DNA of 64,000 bases from Lamprocystis purpurea DSM 4197 (GCF_000379525.1 NZ_KB902362.1:92846-156845), one strand, 5' to 3'; shown: positions 17,956 through 27,308, numbered from the stretch's first letter. Notes: generated from the sequence alone by a model not told the origin. A program made the numbers and translations.

Positions 17956-18762
17956 ATGATTGACTTACACGCACACATCCTGCCTGGTATCGACGACGGG
18001 GCACCTGACTTGGCGACCGCGCTGGCCATGGCACGCATCGCCGCGGCGGATGGGATCGAGGTCATGGCCTGTACGCCGCATATCTACCCTGGGATGTACG
18101 AAAATTGTGGCCCTGGGATCCGTCAGGCGGTTGCCGCACTCCAAGCCGACCTGGACGAGGCCGGGATCGCGCTGCGCTTGACGCTTGGGGCCGACACCCA
18201 TATCGCCCCCGATCTGGTCACGGGTTTGCGCTCCGGCCGGGTGCCGACCCTGAACGACAGTCGCTATTTTCTGCTTGAGCCGCCCCATCACGTGGCCCCG
18301 CCGCGGCTTGAAGAGACCGTATTCAATTTGCTGACTGCTGGCTATATCCCCGTCATCACCCATCCGGAGCGCTTGAGCTGGATCGAGGATCAGTACCAGG
18401 TTTTCGTTGAATTGGCGCATAAGGGGGCCTGGCTGCAGGTGACGGCCGGGAGCCTGACGGGTCGTTTCGGCGCGGCCGCCCGCTACTGGGGCGAGCGTCT
18501 GCTCGACGAGGGCTGGGTTCATATTCTGGCGACCGACGCGCATGGTGCCAACCGCCGCCCACCCTTGCTGGCCGAGGGTCGGCGCGCCGCAGAAGCTTGG
18601 GTCGGTGCGGACGAGGCTTATCGACTCGTCGATACCCGCCCTCGTGGTATATTGGCGAATGTTGAGCCGGGAAGTCTGATATCAGCCCCAGCGGCGGCCG
18701 CGGTCGCACCGACCGCCCGACGCGGCTGGTCGCTGCTCGCCAACTGGTTCGATCGTCGCTGA
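17956..18762 (+). CDS. CpsB/Wzb-type PHP tyrosine-protein phosphatase
   Basis: Metal-dependent phosphotyrosine phosphatase of the PHP superfamily that dephosphorylates the Wzc-type kinase encoded 0.9 kb downstream and so tunes polysaccharide length and output. Metal ligands are visible in order: DLHAHILPGIDDG at the very N-terminus, ACTPHIYPG, the Glu of the FLLEPP strand, VITHPERL, and ATDAHGANRRPP near the end. The 268-residue length is normal. ATG 17956 begins directly at the first motif. It is the first gene of a same-strand cluster that continues with wza and wzc; its stop abuts the region where wza begins. Confidence 0.9.
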   Translation: MIDLHAHILPGIDDGAPDLATALAMARIAAADGIEVMACTPHIYPGMYENCGPGIRQAVAALQADLDEAGIALRLTLGADTHIAPDLVTGLRSGRVPTLNDSRYFLLEPPHHVAPPRLEETVFNLLTAGYIPVITHPERLSWIEDQYQVFVELAHKGAWLQVTAGSLTGRFGAAARYWGERLLDEGWVHILATDAHGANRRPPLLAEGRRAAEAWVGADEAYRLVDTRPRGILANVEPGSLISAPAAAAVAPTARRGWSLLANWFDRR

Positions 18763-18783
18763 GTGACCCCGGAAATCGTCATC

Positions 18784-19584
18784 ATGCTGTCGTATGGGTT
18801 CCGCTCGGCGACGCGAAGAACTGTGAGGTTAGCGGGTTTGCACAAGAACATCGTGCGCGGTTTCGCATTCTCATCATTCTTGCCCGTGCTGGTCCGCGCA
18901 CTGTGGTGTGCGCTGGCGCTTGGTCTCGCTGCTTGTGCGGGTCAGCCGTCCGGGGATGCGGCGCTCGATTACGCCTCAGCGAGTTCTCGGGCAGGTGCTG
19001 CCGGACTCAATCCGGCCGCGGGCACGCAGGACTATCTGATCGGCCCTCAGGACTTACTGAAGATCGAGGTTTTTGGGATCGAGGCGCTGAACCGCTCGGT
19101 GCGGGTCAACTCAACCGGCAGGATCGGCCTGCCGTTGATCGGTATGGTCCAGGCGGGTGGTCTGACCAGCGAGCAACTGGCGGCTGATATCGGCGCGCGG
19201 CTCACCCAAGACTATCTGCAAGACCCCCAGGTCATCATCTTCATCGAGGAGTACACCAGCCAGCGGGTGACGGTCGTTGGTGCGGTGAAGAAGCCGGGTG
19301 TCTATCCGGTCAAGGGCCGCACGACACTGCTGCAGGTGGTGGCGGGTGCCGAGGGCCCGACCAGTGTGGCGAATATCGGATCGGTCAAGGTCCTGAGGCC
19401 CCAACCCGACGGCACCCGCAAGGTCATGCGCTTCGACCTGAAGGCGATCCGCGACGGACGGATCCGCGACCCGGAGATTCGCGGTGAGGATGTGGTTCAG
19501 GTCGATAGCTCGGTGGTCAAGGATAGCGTCAAACAGGCATTCGAATTCGTTCTTCCATTCTGGGTCCTTGGCAGCCTGCTCTGA
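18784..19584 (+). CDS. wza: Polysaccharide export lipoprotein, Wza family
   Basis: Outer-membrane channel component for exopolysaccharide export. A signal peptide with the lipobox LGLAACAG predicts an acylated cysteine. The polysaccharide-export domain starts at YLIGPQDLLKIEVFG and includes IGLPLIGMVQAGGLT; a SLBB beta-grasp domain follows with TVVGAVKKPGVYPVKG and LLQVVAGAEG. The protein ends FVLPFWVLGSLL rather than with a typical Wza helix. ATG 18784 was chosen with GGAA upstream; a GTG at 18763 directly after the phosphatase stop is also in frame. Either start leaves a long charged N-region before the hydrophobic core. Confidence 0.88.
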   Translation: MLSYGFRSATRRTVRLAGLHKNIVRGFAFSSFLPVLVRALWCALALGLAACAGQPSGDAALDYASASSRAGAAGLNPAAGTQDYLIGPQDLLKIEVFGIEALNRSVRVNSTGRIGLPLIGMVQAGGLTSEQLAADIGARLTQDYLQDPQVIIFIEEYTSQRVTVVGAVKKPGVYPVKGRTTLLQVVAGAEGPTSVANIGSVKVLRPQPDGTRKVMRFDLKAIRDGRIRDPEIRGEDVVQVDSSVVKDSVKQAFEFVLPFWVLGSLL

Positions 19585-19644
19585 GTCGACCGCTGTTTCA
19601 ATTATTCCGCACGCGTCCTGTCCTGATTTGAATCGGAAGTCTTT

Positions 19645-21984
19645 ATGAACGCGCCCGACATGTCTATCCCGGCGGATCCCGCCCGGCCGCCGCAGGGCCA
19701 CGCCCTGATCGAACGCCAGTCCGGTGTTCCCATTCCGGCTCCGCCTGCTCCGCCTCCTGGCTACGAGGAAGAGTCGGACAGTGACGGTCTCGACCTGCGC
19801 GAACTGTGGCAGGTGGTGCTCAAGCGTCGCTGGACCATCATCGTCTTCACCGCGATCGTCGTCGTGGCGGCGGTGACAGCGACCTATCTGATGACGCCCA
19901 TCTACCGCGCCAGTCTGACCCTGCAGATCGACCGCGAAGACATCAAGGTGACCAAGATCGAGGACGTGGCGCCGGTCGACGCCTCCACCGGCGGCCAGGA
20001 TTATCTTCAGACTCAGTATGAACTGCTCAAGAGCCGCAGCCTGGCCCAGCGGGTGATCGAGCAGATGGGCTTGGCCGATCAACCGGCAGAACCGCCGCCG
20101 CCGTCGATGATGCAGCAGGTCAAGGCCTGGGTGGTCGCCTGGCTGCCGGGTGGTGGGGTCAGTCAGGACGCTGCTGCAGCGCGTGAGCCGGCGGATGCGG
20201 CGGCAGACGGCAACCGGATCGAGGGCGTCATCTCCGGCTTCCTTGGCGGCTTGACTATCGAGCCGGTACGCAATTCGCGCTTGGTGCGGCTGCATTACAA
20301 CAGCCCGGACCCCAAGCTGGCCGCCGCCATCCTGAATAACCTGGCCAAGAGCTATATCAACCTGAACCTGGAGCGGCGTTTCGATGCCACCACCTACGCG
20401 CGCAACTTCCTGCAGGAACGCTTGCAGCAGGTCAAGGCCAAGCTGGAGGAGTCTGAACGGGAGTTGGTCGAGTTGTCCCGCCGGGAAGAGATCATCTCCG
20501 TCGACCAGAAAGAGAGCGTCATCACCGGTAACCTCACGGCTGCCAGCGCTGCTTTGATCGAGGCCGGCAAGCAGCGGATGGGGGCTGAATCGGTTTACCG
20601 GCAAATGCTCGGCACCCGCGGCCAGGGTCTGACACAGGTGCTCGAGAGCAAGATCATCCAGGATCTCAAACAAACAAAGGCCAAGCTGGAGGCGGAGTAT
20701 CAGGAGAATCTGAGCACCTACAAGCCGGCCTATCCGACCATGGTGCAGTTGCGCGGCCAGATCAAACAGGTCGACGCCATGATCAATGAGGAGGTCGGCA
20801 ACATTCGGGCGGCGATCACATCCAACTACGAGGCGGCCAAGGCCGAGGAGGCAATGCTGCGCGCCAACCTCGATAAGATGAAGCAGGAAGTGCTGTCGCT
20901 GCAGGGGCGCAGCATTCCGCTCAACATCCTGCGCCGTGAGGCGGACACCAACCGCCAACTCTACGACGGTCTCTTGCAGCGCTACAAGGAAGTGGGGGTG
21001 GCCGCCGGGGTCGGCACCAACAACATCTCGGTGGTGGACGAGGCCAAGGTTCCAGCCGGTCCATACAAGCCCAGTCTGCGCCAGAACGCGTTGTTGGCAC
21101 TGGTGCTCGGCTTGCTGGGCGGCGTCGGTCTGGCCTTCCTGTTCGAGCATCTGGACGACACCTTCCGTCGGCCGGAGGAGTTGGAGCGGCTGCTGGATCT
21201 CCCGCTGCTGGGCGTGATTCCCAAGACGCCCCTGGAGCCTGGCGACGACCGTGCGATCGCCCTGATCGGTCACGATGACCCGCGTTCGGCCTTCGCCGAG
21301 GCGTATCGGTCGGTGCGGACCGCCCTGCAATTCTCCACCGCGAGCGGTGTGCCCCGACTGCTGACCGTCACCAGCGCGATGACCGGCGAAGGCAAGTCCA
21401 CCACCGCGCTCAGTCTGGCGATTCAGTTCGCCCAAGCCGGCAAACAGACCCTGCTGATCGAGGCCGATCTGCGCAAGCCATCGATTCACCGCATGTTGCG
21501 GCTGGATAATCAGACCGGGCTGACCAACTACCTGGCGGGCGGGGAGGCACAGCCGGTCGAGATCACCCGGCCCACCCATATCCCCAACCTGTTCGCCATC
21601 CCGTCTGGTCCCTTACCGCCCAATCCTGCTGAACTCCTGTCTTCGGCGCGGATGGTCGAGTTGCTGGCCCTGGCCGCCGGGAAATTCGACCAGGTGATCG
21701 TGGACAGTCCGCCGCTGCTCGGGCTGGCCGACGCCCTGATCATCGGCAACCTGTGCGAGGGCACCCTGTTAACCATTGAGATGGCCAGCACGCCGCGCGG
21801 CTATGTGCAGGGCGCGGTGAAGCGGCTGCGCGGGGCGCGCGTACCGCTGCTCGGTACTATTCTGACCAAGCTGGAAGCGCGGGCCGGCGCCTACGGTTAT
21901 TACCGAAGCTATTATTATTATTATCATCACTCCGGTTACTACGGCGATACCGGGGGTGCCGAGGCGAAGCGGTTACCGGGTTAA
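19645..21984 (+). CDS. wzc: Polysaccharide co-polymerase / tyrosine autokinase, Wzc family
   Basis: Inner-membrane chain-length regulator fused to a bacterial tyrosine kinase. A Pro-rich cytoplasmic leader is followed by membrane segment 1 (about 65-85), a large coiled-coil periplasmic domain, membrane segment 2 (about 485-500) and the kinase. The kinase has Walker A SAMTGEGKSTT (about 578-588), Walker A-prime LLIEADLRKPS and Walker B VIVDSPPLLGLADA. The C-terminal tail (about 750-767) is packed with tyrosines, nine or more within 20 residues, the usual autophosphorylation cluster. Length 779 residues. The cognate phosphatase is the PHP protein at 17956 and the partner exporter is wza just upstream. 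Confidence 0.93.
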   Translation: MNAPDMSIPADPARPPQGHALIERQSGVPIPAPPAPPPGYEEESDSDGLDLRELWQVVLKRRWTIIVFTAIVVVAAVTATYLMTPIYRASLTLQIDREDIKVTKIEDVAPVDASTGGQDYLQTQYELLKSRSLAQRVIEQMGLADQPAEPPPPSMMQQVKAWVVAWLPGGGVSQDAAAAREPADAAADGNRIEGVISGFLGGLTIEPVRNSRLVRLHYNSPDPKLAAAILNNLAKSYINLNLERRFDATTYARNFLQERLQQVKAKLEESERELVELSRREEIISVDQKESVITGNLTAASAALIEAGKQRMGAESVYRQMLGTRGQGLTQVLESKIIQDLKQTKAKLEAEYQENLSTYKPAYPTMVQLRGQIKQVDAMINEEVGNIRAAITSNYEAAKAEEAMLRANLDKMKQEVLSLQGRSIPLNILRREADTNRQLYDGLLQRYKEVGVAAGVGTNNISVVDEAKVPAGPYKPSLRQNALLALVLGLLGGVGLAFLFEHLDDTFRRPEELERLLDLPLLGVIPKTPLEPGDDRAIALIGHDDPRSAFAEAYRSVRTALQFSTASGVPRLLTVTSAMTGEGKSTTALSLAIQFAQAGKQTLLIEADLRKPSIHRMLRLDNQTGLTNYLAGGEAQPVEITRPTHIPNLFAIPSGPLPPNPAELLSSARMVELLALAAGKFDQVIVDSPPLLGLADALIIGNLCEGTLLTIEMASTPRGYVQGAVKRLRGARVPLLGTILTKLEARAGAYGYYRSYYYYYHHSGYYGDTGGAEAKRLPG

Positions 21985-21996
21985 GGCGATCAGACC

Positions 21997-23520
21997 ATGT
22001 CCGCCGACATTGCCGATCTCGCGCTGGCGTGCTATCGGACGCCGCTGGCGTATCAAGACCAGTTGGCGCCGTCCGCGCCGCTGCCGCCTGATATGGACCG
22101 GTTGTTGGCGCTGGCCAACGGGTCCGGGTCGACACTCGATGACGCCGCCCGGCAAGTTGGTGCCCGACCCGATGAGATGCGTGAGGCCGCGCGGTTCCTG
22201 GTGCAACGACTCTGCTTTGGTCGCGGCGCCAATCATTACCGCGTCCTGGGCCTGGCCCCGGACGCGCCGCTGGAGCAAGTCAAGGAACACCATCGGCGGT
22301 TGATGTGGCTGTTTCATCCCGATCGTATCGCCGGCCGCGCGAGCTGGACCGAGGGCTATGCGGCACGCGTCAATGAGGCCTGGGCCGTGCTGTCCCACCC
22401 CGAGTCACGGGCCCGCTACGATGCCCGGTTGCTTCAGTCGAAGTCCCCGCCGGCCGCGGAGGCCGTCGGTGCCTGGTCGGCACCCCGGCCGTTGGTTCCG
22501 GTCGGAAGCGGTCGATTGCGGGCCGGGCGCCGAATCCGTCAGCGTCGTCCGATCTGGCGACGCTGGCTGCCCCTGGCCGTGCTGGGAGGCTGTGCACTGG
22601 GTGCCGCACTGTTGATCGGGACCATCCAGCTCAGCCTGCCGTCGAGCGCGCCGCAGCTCTATGCCCCCGCTGTCGGAAACGGCACATCCTCGCCGCCGCC
22701 TGACCTGTCGGCCCAACTGGCGGGGCTTGAGCAGGCACGGGATCAGCGTATCGCGGCACTGTCGTCGGACCGGCAGCCCCGACCGGCGGAGTTGTCGGCG
22801 GCACCGGTGGTGGTCGCAGCGGCTGGCGCAGCGCCGGCAGCGCCGGCAGCGCAGAAAACTGCCGGGTTATCGCCTTCTGCTGTAGAGCCGGAGTCGGTTT
22901 CGCCGGTTAGCGCCGCGGCGCCGCTGTTGCCGCCGCCGATGCAACTTGCTGGACTGGCGCAGACGCTGCAACGCGACCCCGGGGCGCCGGTTCAAGAAAA
23001 CAGCACCGGACTCGCGTTAGCCGTGTCGATTCCGTCCGCGCCGGCGTCGCAGGGCGTGCCGACGCTCGCGAACCCGAGCGCGCCTGCCGGTCCGGCGCCG
23101 ACTCCCCAGTCGACGCCGGAGCCCATCCCGGCGGCGGTGAAACTGACCGATCGCGAGGTGCAGACCCTGATTGATCGCTATACCGATGCTTACCGCCGGG
23201 GCGACCTGAACGGTGTGATGGTCCTGTTTGCGCCCGGTGCACGCGGTAAGGGCGGCAGCGACCGCAGCAGCGTCCGGCGGGACTACGGGAGTCTGTTCGC
23301 GGCATTCCTGATCCGGCGGCTCCAATTGAACGGGCTGAAGTGGAGCTTGCGCGGCGGCCGGGCCAAGGTCTCTGCCCGTTACGAGCTCTGGCTGCGGGGA
23401 CGCGGCGATGGCCAACAGACTCAGTGGACGGGCAACATCCATTTCAAGTTGCGCAAGCACCAAGGGCAGGTGATGATCGATGCCATTGATTACGATTGGC
23501 CGAGTCCGGCCAGGGGCTAA
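21997..23520 (+). CDS. Membrane-anchored J-domain protein with C-terminal NTF2-like domain
   Basis: The J-domain (about 80-140) keeps the DnaK-stimulating HPD motif in LFHPDRIAG and the helix YAARVNEAWAVLSHPESRARYDARL. A basic patch then leads to one membrane helix (about 190-210, WLPLAVLGGCALGAALLIG). A long Ala/Pro-rich spacer follows, and the last 125 residues resemble an NTF2/SnoaL-like fold: LTDREVQTLIDRYTDAYRRGD at the start and IHFKLRKHQGQVMIDAIDYDW at the end. The predicted layout puts the J-domain in the cytoplasm and the NTF2-like part in the periplasm. It starts 12 bases after wzc and is probably co-transcribed, suggesting a role in assembling or regulating the export complex. The function is unknown. 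Confidence 0.75.
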   Translation: MSADIADLALACYRTPLAYQDQLAPSAPLPPDMDRLLALANGSGSTLDDAARQVGARPDEMREAARFLVQRLCFGRGANHYRVLGLAPDAPLEQVKEHHRRLMWLFHPDRIAGRASWTEGYAARVNEAWAVLSHPESRARYDARLLQSKSPPAAEAVGAWSAPRPLVPVGSGRLRAGRRIRQRRPIWRRWLPLAVLGGCALGAALLIGTIQLSLPSSAPQLYAPAVGNGTSSPPPDLSAQLAGLEQARDQRIAALSSDRQPRPAELSAAPVVVAAAGAAPAAPAAQKTAGLSPSAVEPESVSPVSAAAPLLPPPMQLAGLAQTLQRDPGAPVQENSTGLALAVSIPSAPASQGVPTLANPSAPAGPAPTPQSTPEPIPAAVKLTDREVQTLIDRYTDAYRRGDLNGVMVLFAPGARGKGGSDRSSVRRDYGSLFAAFLIRRLQLNGLKWSLRGGRAKVSARYELWLRGRGDGQQTQWTGNIHFKLRKHQGQVMIDAIDYDWPSPARG

Positions 23521-23523
23521 CGG

Positions 23524-24765
23524 ATGACGCGGCTCTCCGGGAGGGCAATGGTCCTGGGTGGTCTGTGCTTGCTGGCTGGGCTGCTCAGTTGGCGGATCCT
23601 GGTCGTCGGGTTGGCCGCGCATTACGCCGCGCTGGACACGCCGGATGCCGCCGCCGCCGCATTAGGTTGGCGCGCCGACCACCCGGCGGCGCTTTTTCAA
23701 CGTGGTGAAGCCTTGGCCGCGCGCGAGCCGGCGGTTGCCACAACCCTGTTCCAGGCGTCGGTGTGGAACGATCCGACCAACGCGCTGACCTATCTGGCAC
23801 TGGCGGAGCTTTGGGCGGCCGCCGGACGGCTGCCCGATGCGATTGCGCTGGCGGAGGTTGCAGACGCGTTGGGACCAATGCGCAGTCCGGCCCTGTCGCG
23901 ATCGGCCGCGTTCTGGTTTGCACAGGGCCGGCCGGAGCTTGGGATCGAGCGCTGGAGTATCCTGCTGCGGACTCAGCCCGGGACCGCAGGTCAGTTGTTC
24001 CCGGTCTTACTGCGACTCGCCGATGAACCCGTTACCCGCGTTCTGTTGTTGCCGCTGCTGGATCAGCCGCCGGAGTGGTGGGATGGATTCTTTGCCTATG
24101 CGGCGACGCATGCCCCGCGGCCGGACCCGGTGATATTCCTGTATAATGGGCGCAACCGAAGGGGCGCCTTGCCGTCGCCGGTTGAGCAGCGTGTGTATTT
24201 GGATCGTCTGTGGAAGGATGGTCGTTGGACAGACGTCTATCTCGCCTGGGTGGGTGGCTTGGGCGAACGAGGGCTGGAGGTGCAGGGCCTAATCTATAAC
24301 GGCGGTTTTGAGTTGCCGCCCACCGCAATGGGCTTCGATTGGCGGATCACGCCGACGCGCGGGGTCACGGTCGAGACGACCGAGACCTTTGGTTCCGGCG
24401 GGAGTCGCTCCCTCCATGTGGTGTTCGAAGGTCGAGGCCCGCGTTTTCAGAATGTCTATCAGCCACTGTATCTGGAGCCGGGCGGCTACCAACTCCGGGG
24501 CCGGGTGCGGACCGACGGGGTGCCCCCGCGGCAGGGTTTGCGTTGGGCGGTGCGCTGCAATCGGTCGGGTGCCGAACCCTTGGCCGCGACCTTGCCCTTC
24601 GGCGGCAAGGATGATTGGCAGGCGTTCACCCTGAATTTTGAGGTCCCGCCGTCGGAGTGTCAGGTCCAGATGCTGCGTTTGGAGCAGGAGGATCAGGTCG
24701 GCGAGCGGTGGGACGGTCAGGGCGGGATCTGGTTCGACGATCTGACGATCCGCCGCGGCACCTAG
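23524..24765 (+). CDS. TPR-like protein with C-terminal carbohydrate-binding-like domain
   Basis: Not assigned to a named family. An N-terminal membrane anchor (about 8-30) precedes Ala/Leu-rich helical repeats of TPR type (about 40-210), for example TLFQASVWNDPTNALTYLAL. From about residue 255 the composition changes to a beta-rich domain opening with LIYNGGFELPPTAMGFDWRI and closing with GGIWFDDLTIRR, the pattern of CBM4/9-like jelly-roll modules. It begins three bases after the J-domain gene stop, so it belongs to the polysaccharide operon. A periplasmic scaffold that touches the polymer is a reasonable inference. Confidence 0.7.
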   Translation: MTRLSGRAMVLGGLCLLAGLLSWRILVVGLAAHYAALDTPDAAAAALGWRADHPAALFQRGEALAAREPAVATTLFQASVWNDPTNALTYLALAELWAAAGRLPDAIALAEVADALGPMRSPALSRSAAFWFAQGRPELGIERWSILLRTQPGTAGQLFPVLLRLADEPVTRVLLLPLLDQPPEWWDGFFAYAATHAPRPDPVIFLYNGRNRRGALPSPVEQRVYLDRLWKDGRWTDVYLAWVGGLGERGLEVQGLIYNGGFELPPTAMGFDWRITPTRGVTVETTETFGSGGSRSLHVVFEGRGPRFQNVYQPLYLEPGGYQLRGRVRTDGVPPRQGLRWAVRCNRSGAEPLAATLPFGGKDDWQAFTLNFEVPPSECQVQMLRLEQEDQVGERWDGQGGIWFDDLTIRRGT

Positions 24766-24847
24766 ACCGCGCCCAGTGCGGTAGGCGCTGTTCGTGGATG
24801 GAATCGGCCTCGGCAGACTCGACGATTGCAGAATCTGGCGCGGTTTA
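24765..24847 (+). repeat. 85-bp repeat element, copy 1
   Basis: It begins at the stop codon of the TPR gene and ends with CTGGCGCGGTTTA. About 80 percent identical to the copy at 57063-57147. The left end has lost the first bases of the terminal repeat seen in copy 2 (TAAACCGCGCC / GGCGCGGTTTA). Confidence 0.8.
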
Positions 24848-24951
24848 AACGTTTTCCGATGTGTTAGCATTAAGATATGAAAGTCCGGCTGTGGGCTGTG
24901 TTGTCCCAGTGTCAAAATCAACATCTGCGCGGTCGTGCGAGGTCCCAAGTC

Positions 24952-25677
24952 ATGAGAACACGGTACACGAGTATTGGTCTGGCGCTGACGCTTGCGGGTT
25001 ACGTCGCTGTCGCGGCGAGTGCTGCGAGTCCCTCGGCGACGATCAAACAACTGCAAGGGCGGGTTTTTGTCGGTCAGGACACGTCGATGGGGCTGGCGCA
25101 GGACGCCATGCCGCTCTACGCCGGTAACCGCGTGGTCGCGGTTGCCGGGGGAGCGGTGCAGGTTGTTTATGAGGACGGATGCACTGTCGTCATGCCGGAA
25201 AATAGCATTCTTGCGATCGGTGATGCCGATCAGTGTCGTTCCGGTCGGTCAGTGGTCCGGAGTACCGCTGCATTTTCCGGACAGCCGATCGGTCAGGCCT
25301 TTGAAGGATTCGGCAACAGCAAACCTGACGATAAGAAGAAGCGTCGCAAGGCTGGCGCTTGGTACGGCAGCGGTGGAGCGGGCGCCGGCGCCGGCGGTGA
25401 AGCGGGCGTCGGCGCGGGTGCTGCGGCCGGCGGCGGAGCGGGTGCTGGTGCTGGTGCTGGTGCTGGCGCGGCTGGGACCGCTGGTGCGGCCGGAGCGGCC
25501 GGGGCGGTTGCCGGCGGCCTAGGTACGGTGGGCTCTGCTTTTGTGGCCGCAGGCGCAGCGGTGGGGTTGGGCGCAATCGGTACCGCTGTTGTCGCAGTTG
25601 CTTTAGTCGCTGGCGTCGCGGTCGCAGTATCGGAATCGAGGAGACAAGAGGATGGACCTACCAGTACCGGAGGGTGA
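24952..25677 (+). CDS. Exported FecR-like protein with Gly/Ala-rich C-terminus
   Basis: A clear signal peptide (SIGLALTLAGYVAVAASAAS) is followed by a FecR-like beta domain (about 27-110). That domain shows GRVFVGQD, LYAGNRVVAVAGGAVQVVYEDGCTV split over two strands, and NSILAIGD. After a Lys/Arg patch (KKKRRK) the last 110 residues are Gly/Ala-rich, with GAGAGAGAG runs and a final hydrophobic stretch that could insert in a membrane. ATG 24952 has GAGG about ten bases upstream; an earlier in-frame ATG at 24877 overlaps no ribosome site. It is in the polysaccharide cluster, but FecR-like domains of this kind also occur outside iron signalling, and no sigma factor is nearby. Confidence 0.7.
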   Translation: MRTRYTSIGLALTLAGYVAVAASAASPSATIKQLQGRVFVGQDTSMGLAQDAMPLYAGNRVVAVAGGAVQVVYEDGCTVVMPENSILAIGDADQCRSGRSVVRSTAAFSGQPIGQAFEGFGNSKPDDKKKRRKAGAWYGSGGAGAGAGGEAGVGAGAAAGGGAGAGAGAGAGAAGTAGAAGAAGAVAGGLGTVGSAFVAAGAAVGLGAIGTAVVAVALVAGVAVAVSESRRQEDGPTSTGG

Positions 25678-25717
25678 GCCTGCCGGCGATTAATCCGAAA
25701 CGGCGAACTGACCTCTG

Positions 25718-27241
25718 ATGGTCGTGAAGGAATCCGACGGCGCCGCGGTGCCCGGCGCGGCGATGCTATTTGCACTCGCCGCGTTGATGGTGTTCGCCGC
25801 GCTGTTTCTCGGGGCCAGTCGGCGGCCGTTGCCGATGATGATTGCGGAACTGGTGGCGCTGGCATTGCTCGTCAGCGTCCTGCTTCCCTGGCGGGCTCCG
25901 ATGCACCGCGCGGCGCCCGTTTCCGGTGCTGGTCGACCGCTATCCAGGCCGTTGCAGAGCTTCCTGATCTTGTTGTCGTTGGTGCCGCTGATTCAGTTAT
26001 TGCCGGTCACGATGGGTCTCTGGGCGGAACTGCCAGGGCGTGCGTTCTATGCCGAGTCGATCCGCTTGGCAAACGGCAACAGCAGCGGTCTCGATTGGCG
26101 AGCGATTTCGCTCATCCCGAGTGCAACCGAGGCCGCCTGGTTGGCGCTGTTGCCGCCGCTGGCGGTCTTTGTGGTTGCCCTGCGACTCGACCGGGAGCGG
26201 TTGCTGATCCTGGTCTTGGTCTTCCTGGGGATCGCCACCCTGCAGGCACTGTTGGGGTTGGCTCAATACGGCAGCGCCGCGCAGACCGACAGTGCTTTAG
26301 GGACTTACCTCAATCGAAACCACTTGGCCGGCCTGCTGGAGATGGCGCTGCCGGTGAGCTTGGCGCTGCTCGCGGCCACGGTCGGGCATACCCGACCCCC
26401 GCATGCCGCGGGGCGCCACGGCCGGCGCAAGCGGACATTTCGGCAGTGGGTGGCGCGCTTCAGCGTGACGCGAATCAACCAGGCCGCGGCCTTGGGAGCG
26501 GTGTCGTTGGCGATTCTGCTGGGTCTGATCTTTACGCGCTCACGCGCTGGGGTGACCTTGGCGATGGTCGGCATCCTGCTGTCCACCCTGATGTTTTCCT
26601 ATCGGTTGGGCGGACGTAACACCTACGGGTTGATTGGTACCTTTACCGCCGTCGGGGTCGGAACGGCCAGCCTGATCGGCTTGGTGCCGGTTTGGAGTCG
26701 GTTTACCTATACGGACCCGTTCGAGGACGGGCGCTGGAAAATCTTCGATGCCACGGTGCGTGCAATCGGTGAGTTCTTTCCGCTCGGGAGTGGTGCCGGG
26801 ACTTTCGTCGAGGTGTTGCGGCGGTTCCATCCGGCCAGTTTTCCGGGGGTGACCATCAACCGCGCTCACAATGACTATCTGGAATGGCTGTTGGAGTTCG
26901 GGTTGATTGCCGGTGTGCTGATCCTGGTCTGGCTGCTGTTCTATGTGCGACAGTGGGGGCGGGTCTGGAAACGCGGGGACTGGACGATCTGGCGATTCGC
27001 CCAGGCCGGCGCGGGCATCGCGCTGCTGCTGATGATGCTGCACACCTTGGTTGACTACAACCTGCGGACCCCGGCGAACGCGGTGGCCACGGCCTTGGTA
27101 GCGGCGGTGTTTTTCCATCGCACGCGCAGCGACGAGGGGCGCCGCGACCGCAAGCAAAGGGCCTCCGCGGCAGGCGCTGCCGCGCCGCAGCCGGACTACC
27201 GTATCCCGCCGGAGAATCAGAGCAATCCGTTCGGGGCTTGA
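25718..27241 (+). CDS. O-antigen ligase / Wzy-type polymerase family protein
   Basis: Polytopic inner-membrane protein (507 residues, about ten to twelve helices) of the Wzy/WaaL superfamily, which joins undecaprenyl-linked repeat units or ligates polymer. The family pattern is visible: TYLNRNHLAGLLEMALP, then LGLIFTRSRAGVTLAM, and in the large periplasmic loop the segment GSGAGTFVEVLRRFHP followed by AHNDYLEWLLEFGLI. The position in a Wzc/Wza cluster favours the polymerase role; sequence alone cannot separate polymerase from ligase. The C-terminal tail is charged and cytoplasmic. Confidence 0.85.
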   Translation: MVVKESDGAAVPGAAMLFALAALMVFAALFLGASRRPLPMMIAELVALALLVSVLLPWRAPMHRAAPVSGAGRPLSRPLQSFLILLSLVPLIQLLPVTMGLWAELPGRAFYAESIRLANGNSSGLDWRAISLIPSATEAAWLALLPPLAVFVVALRLDRERLLILVLVFLGIATLQALLGLAQYGSAAQTDSALGTYLNRNHLAGLLEMALPVSLALLAATVGHTRPPHAAGRHGRRKRTFRQWVARFSVTRINQAAALGAVSLAILLGLIFTRSRAGVTLAMVGILLSTLMFSYRLGGRNTYGLIGTFTAVGVGTASLIGLVPVWSRFTYTDPFEDGRWKIFDATVRAIGEFFPLGSGAGTFVEVLRRFHPASFPGVTINRAHNDYLEWLLEFGLIAGVLILVWLLFYVRQWGRVWKRGDWTIWRFAQAGAGIALLLMMLHTLVDYNLRTPANAVATALVAAVFFHRTRSDEGRRDRKQRASAAGAAAPQPDYRIPPENQSNPFGA

Positions 27242-27308
27242 GACACGCCGGTAGCCTTCGACGAATCGTCCGGCTGGACTCGACACTGCCCAATCGAGGA
27301 GCGACCAC

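Noticed and set aside
19111-21579. An 822-residue minus-strand frame
   Set aside because: It is the antisense of wzc, which has clear Walker motifs and coiled coil on the plus strand.
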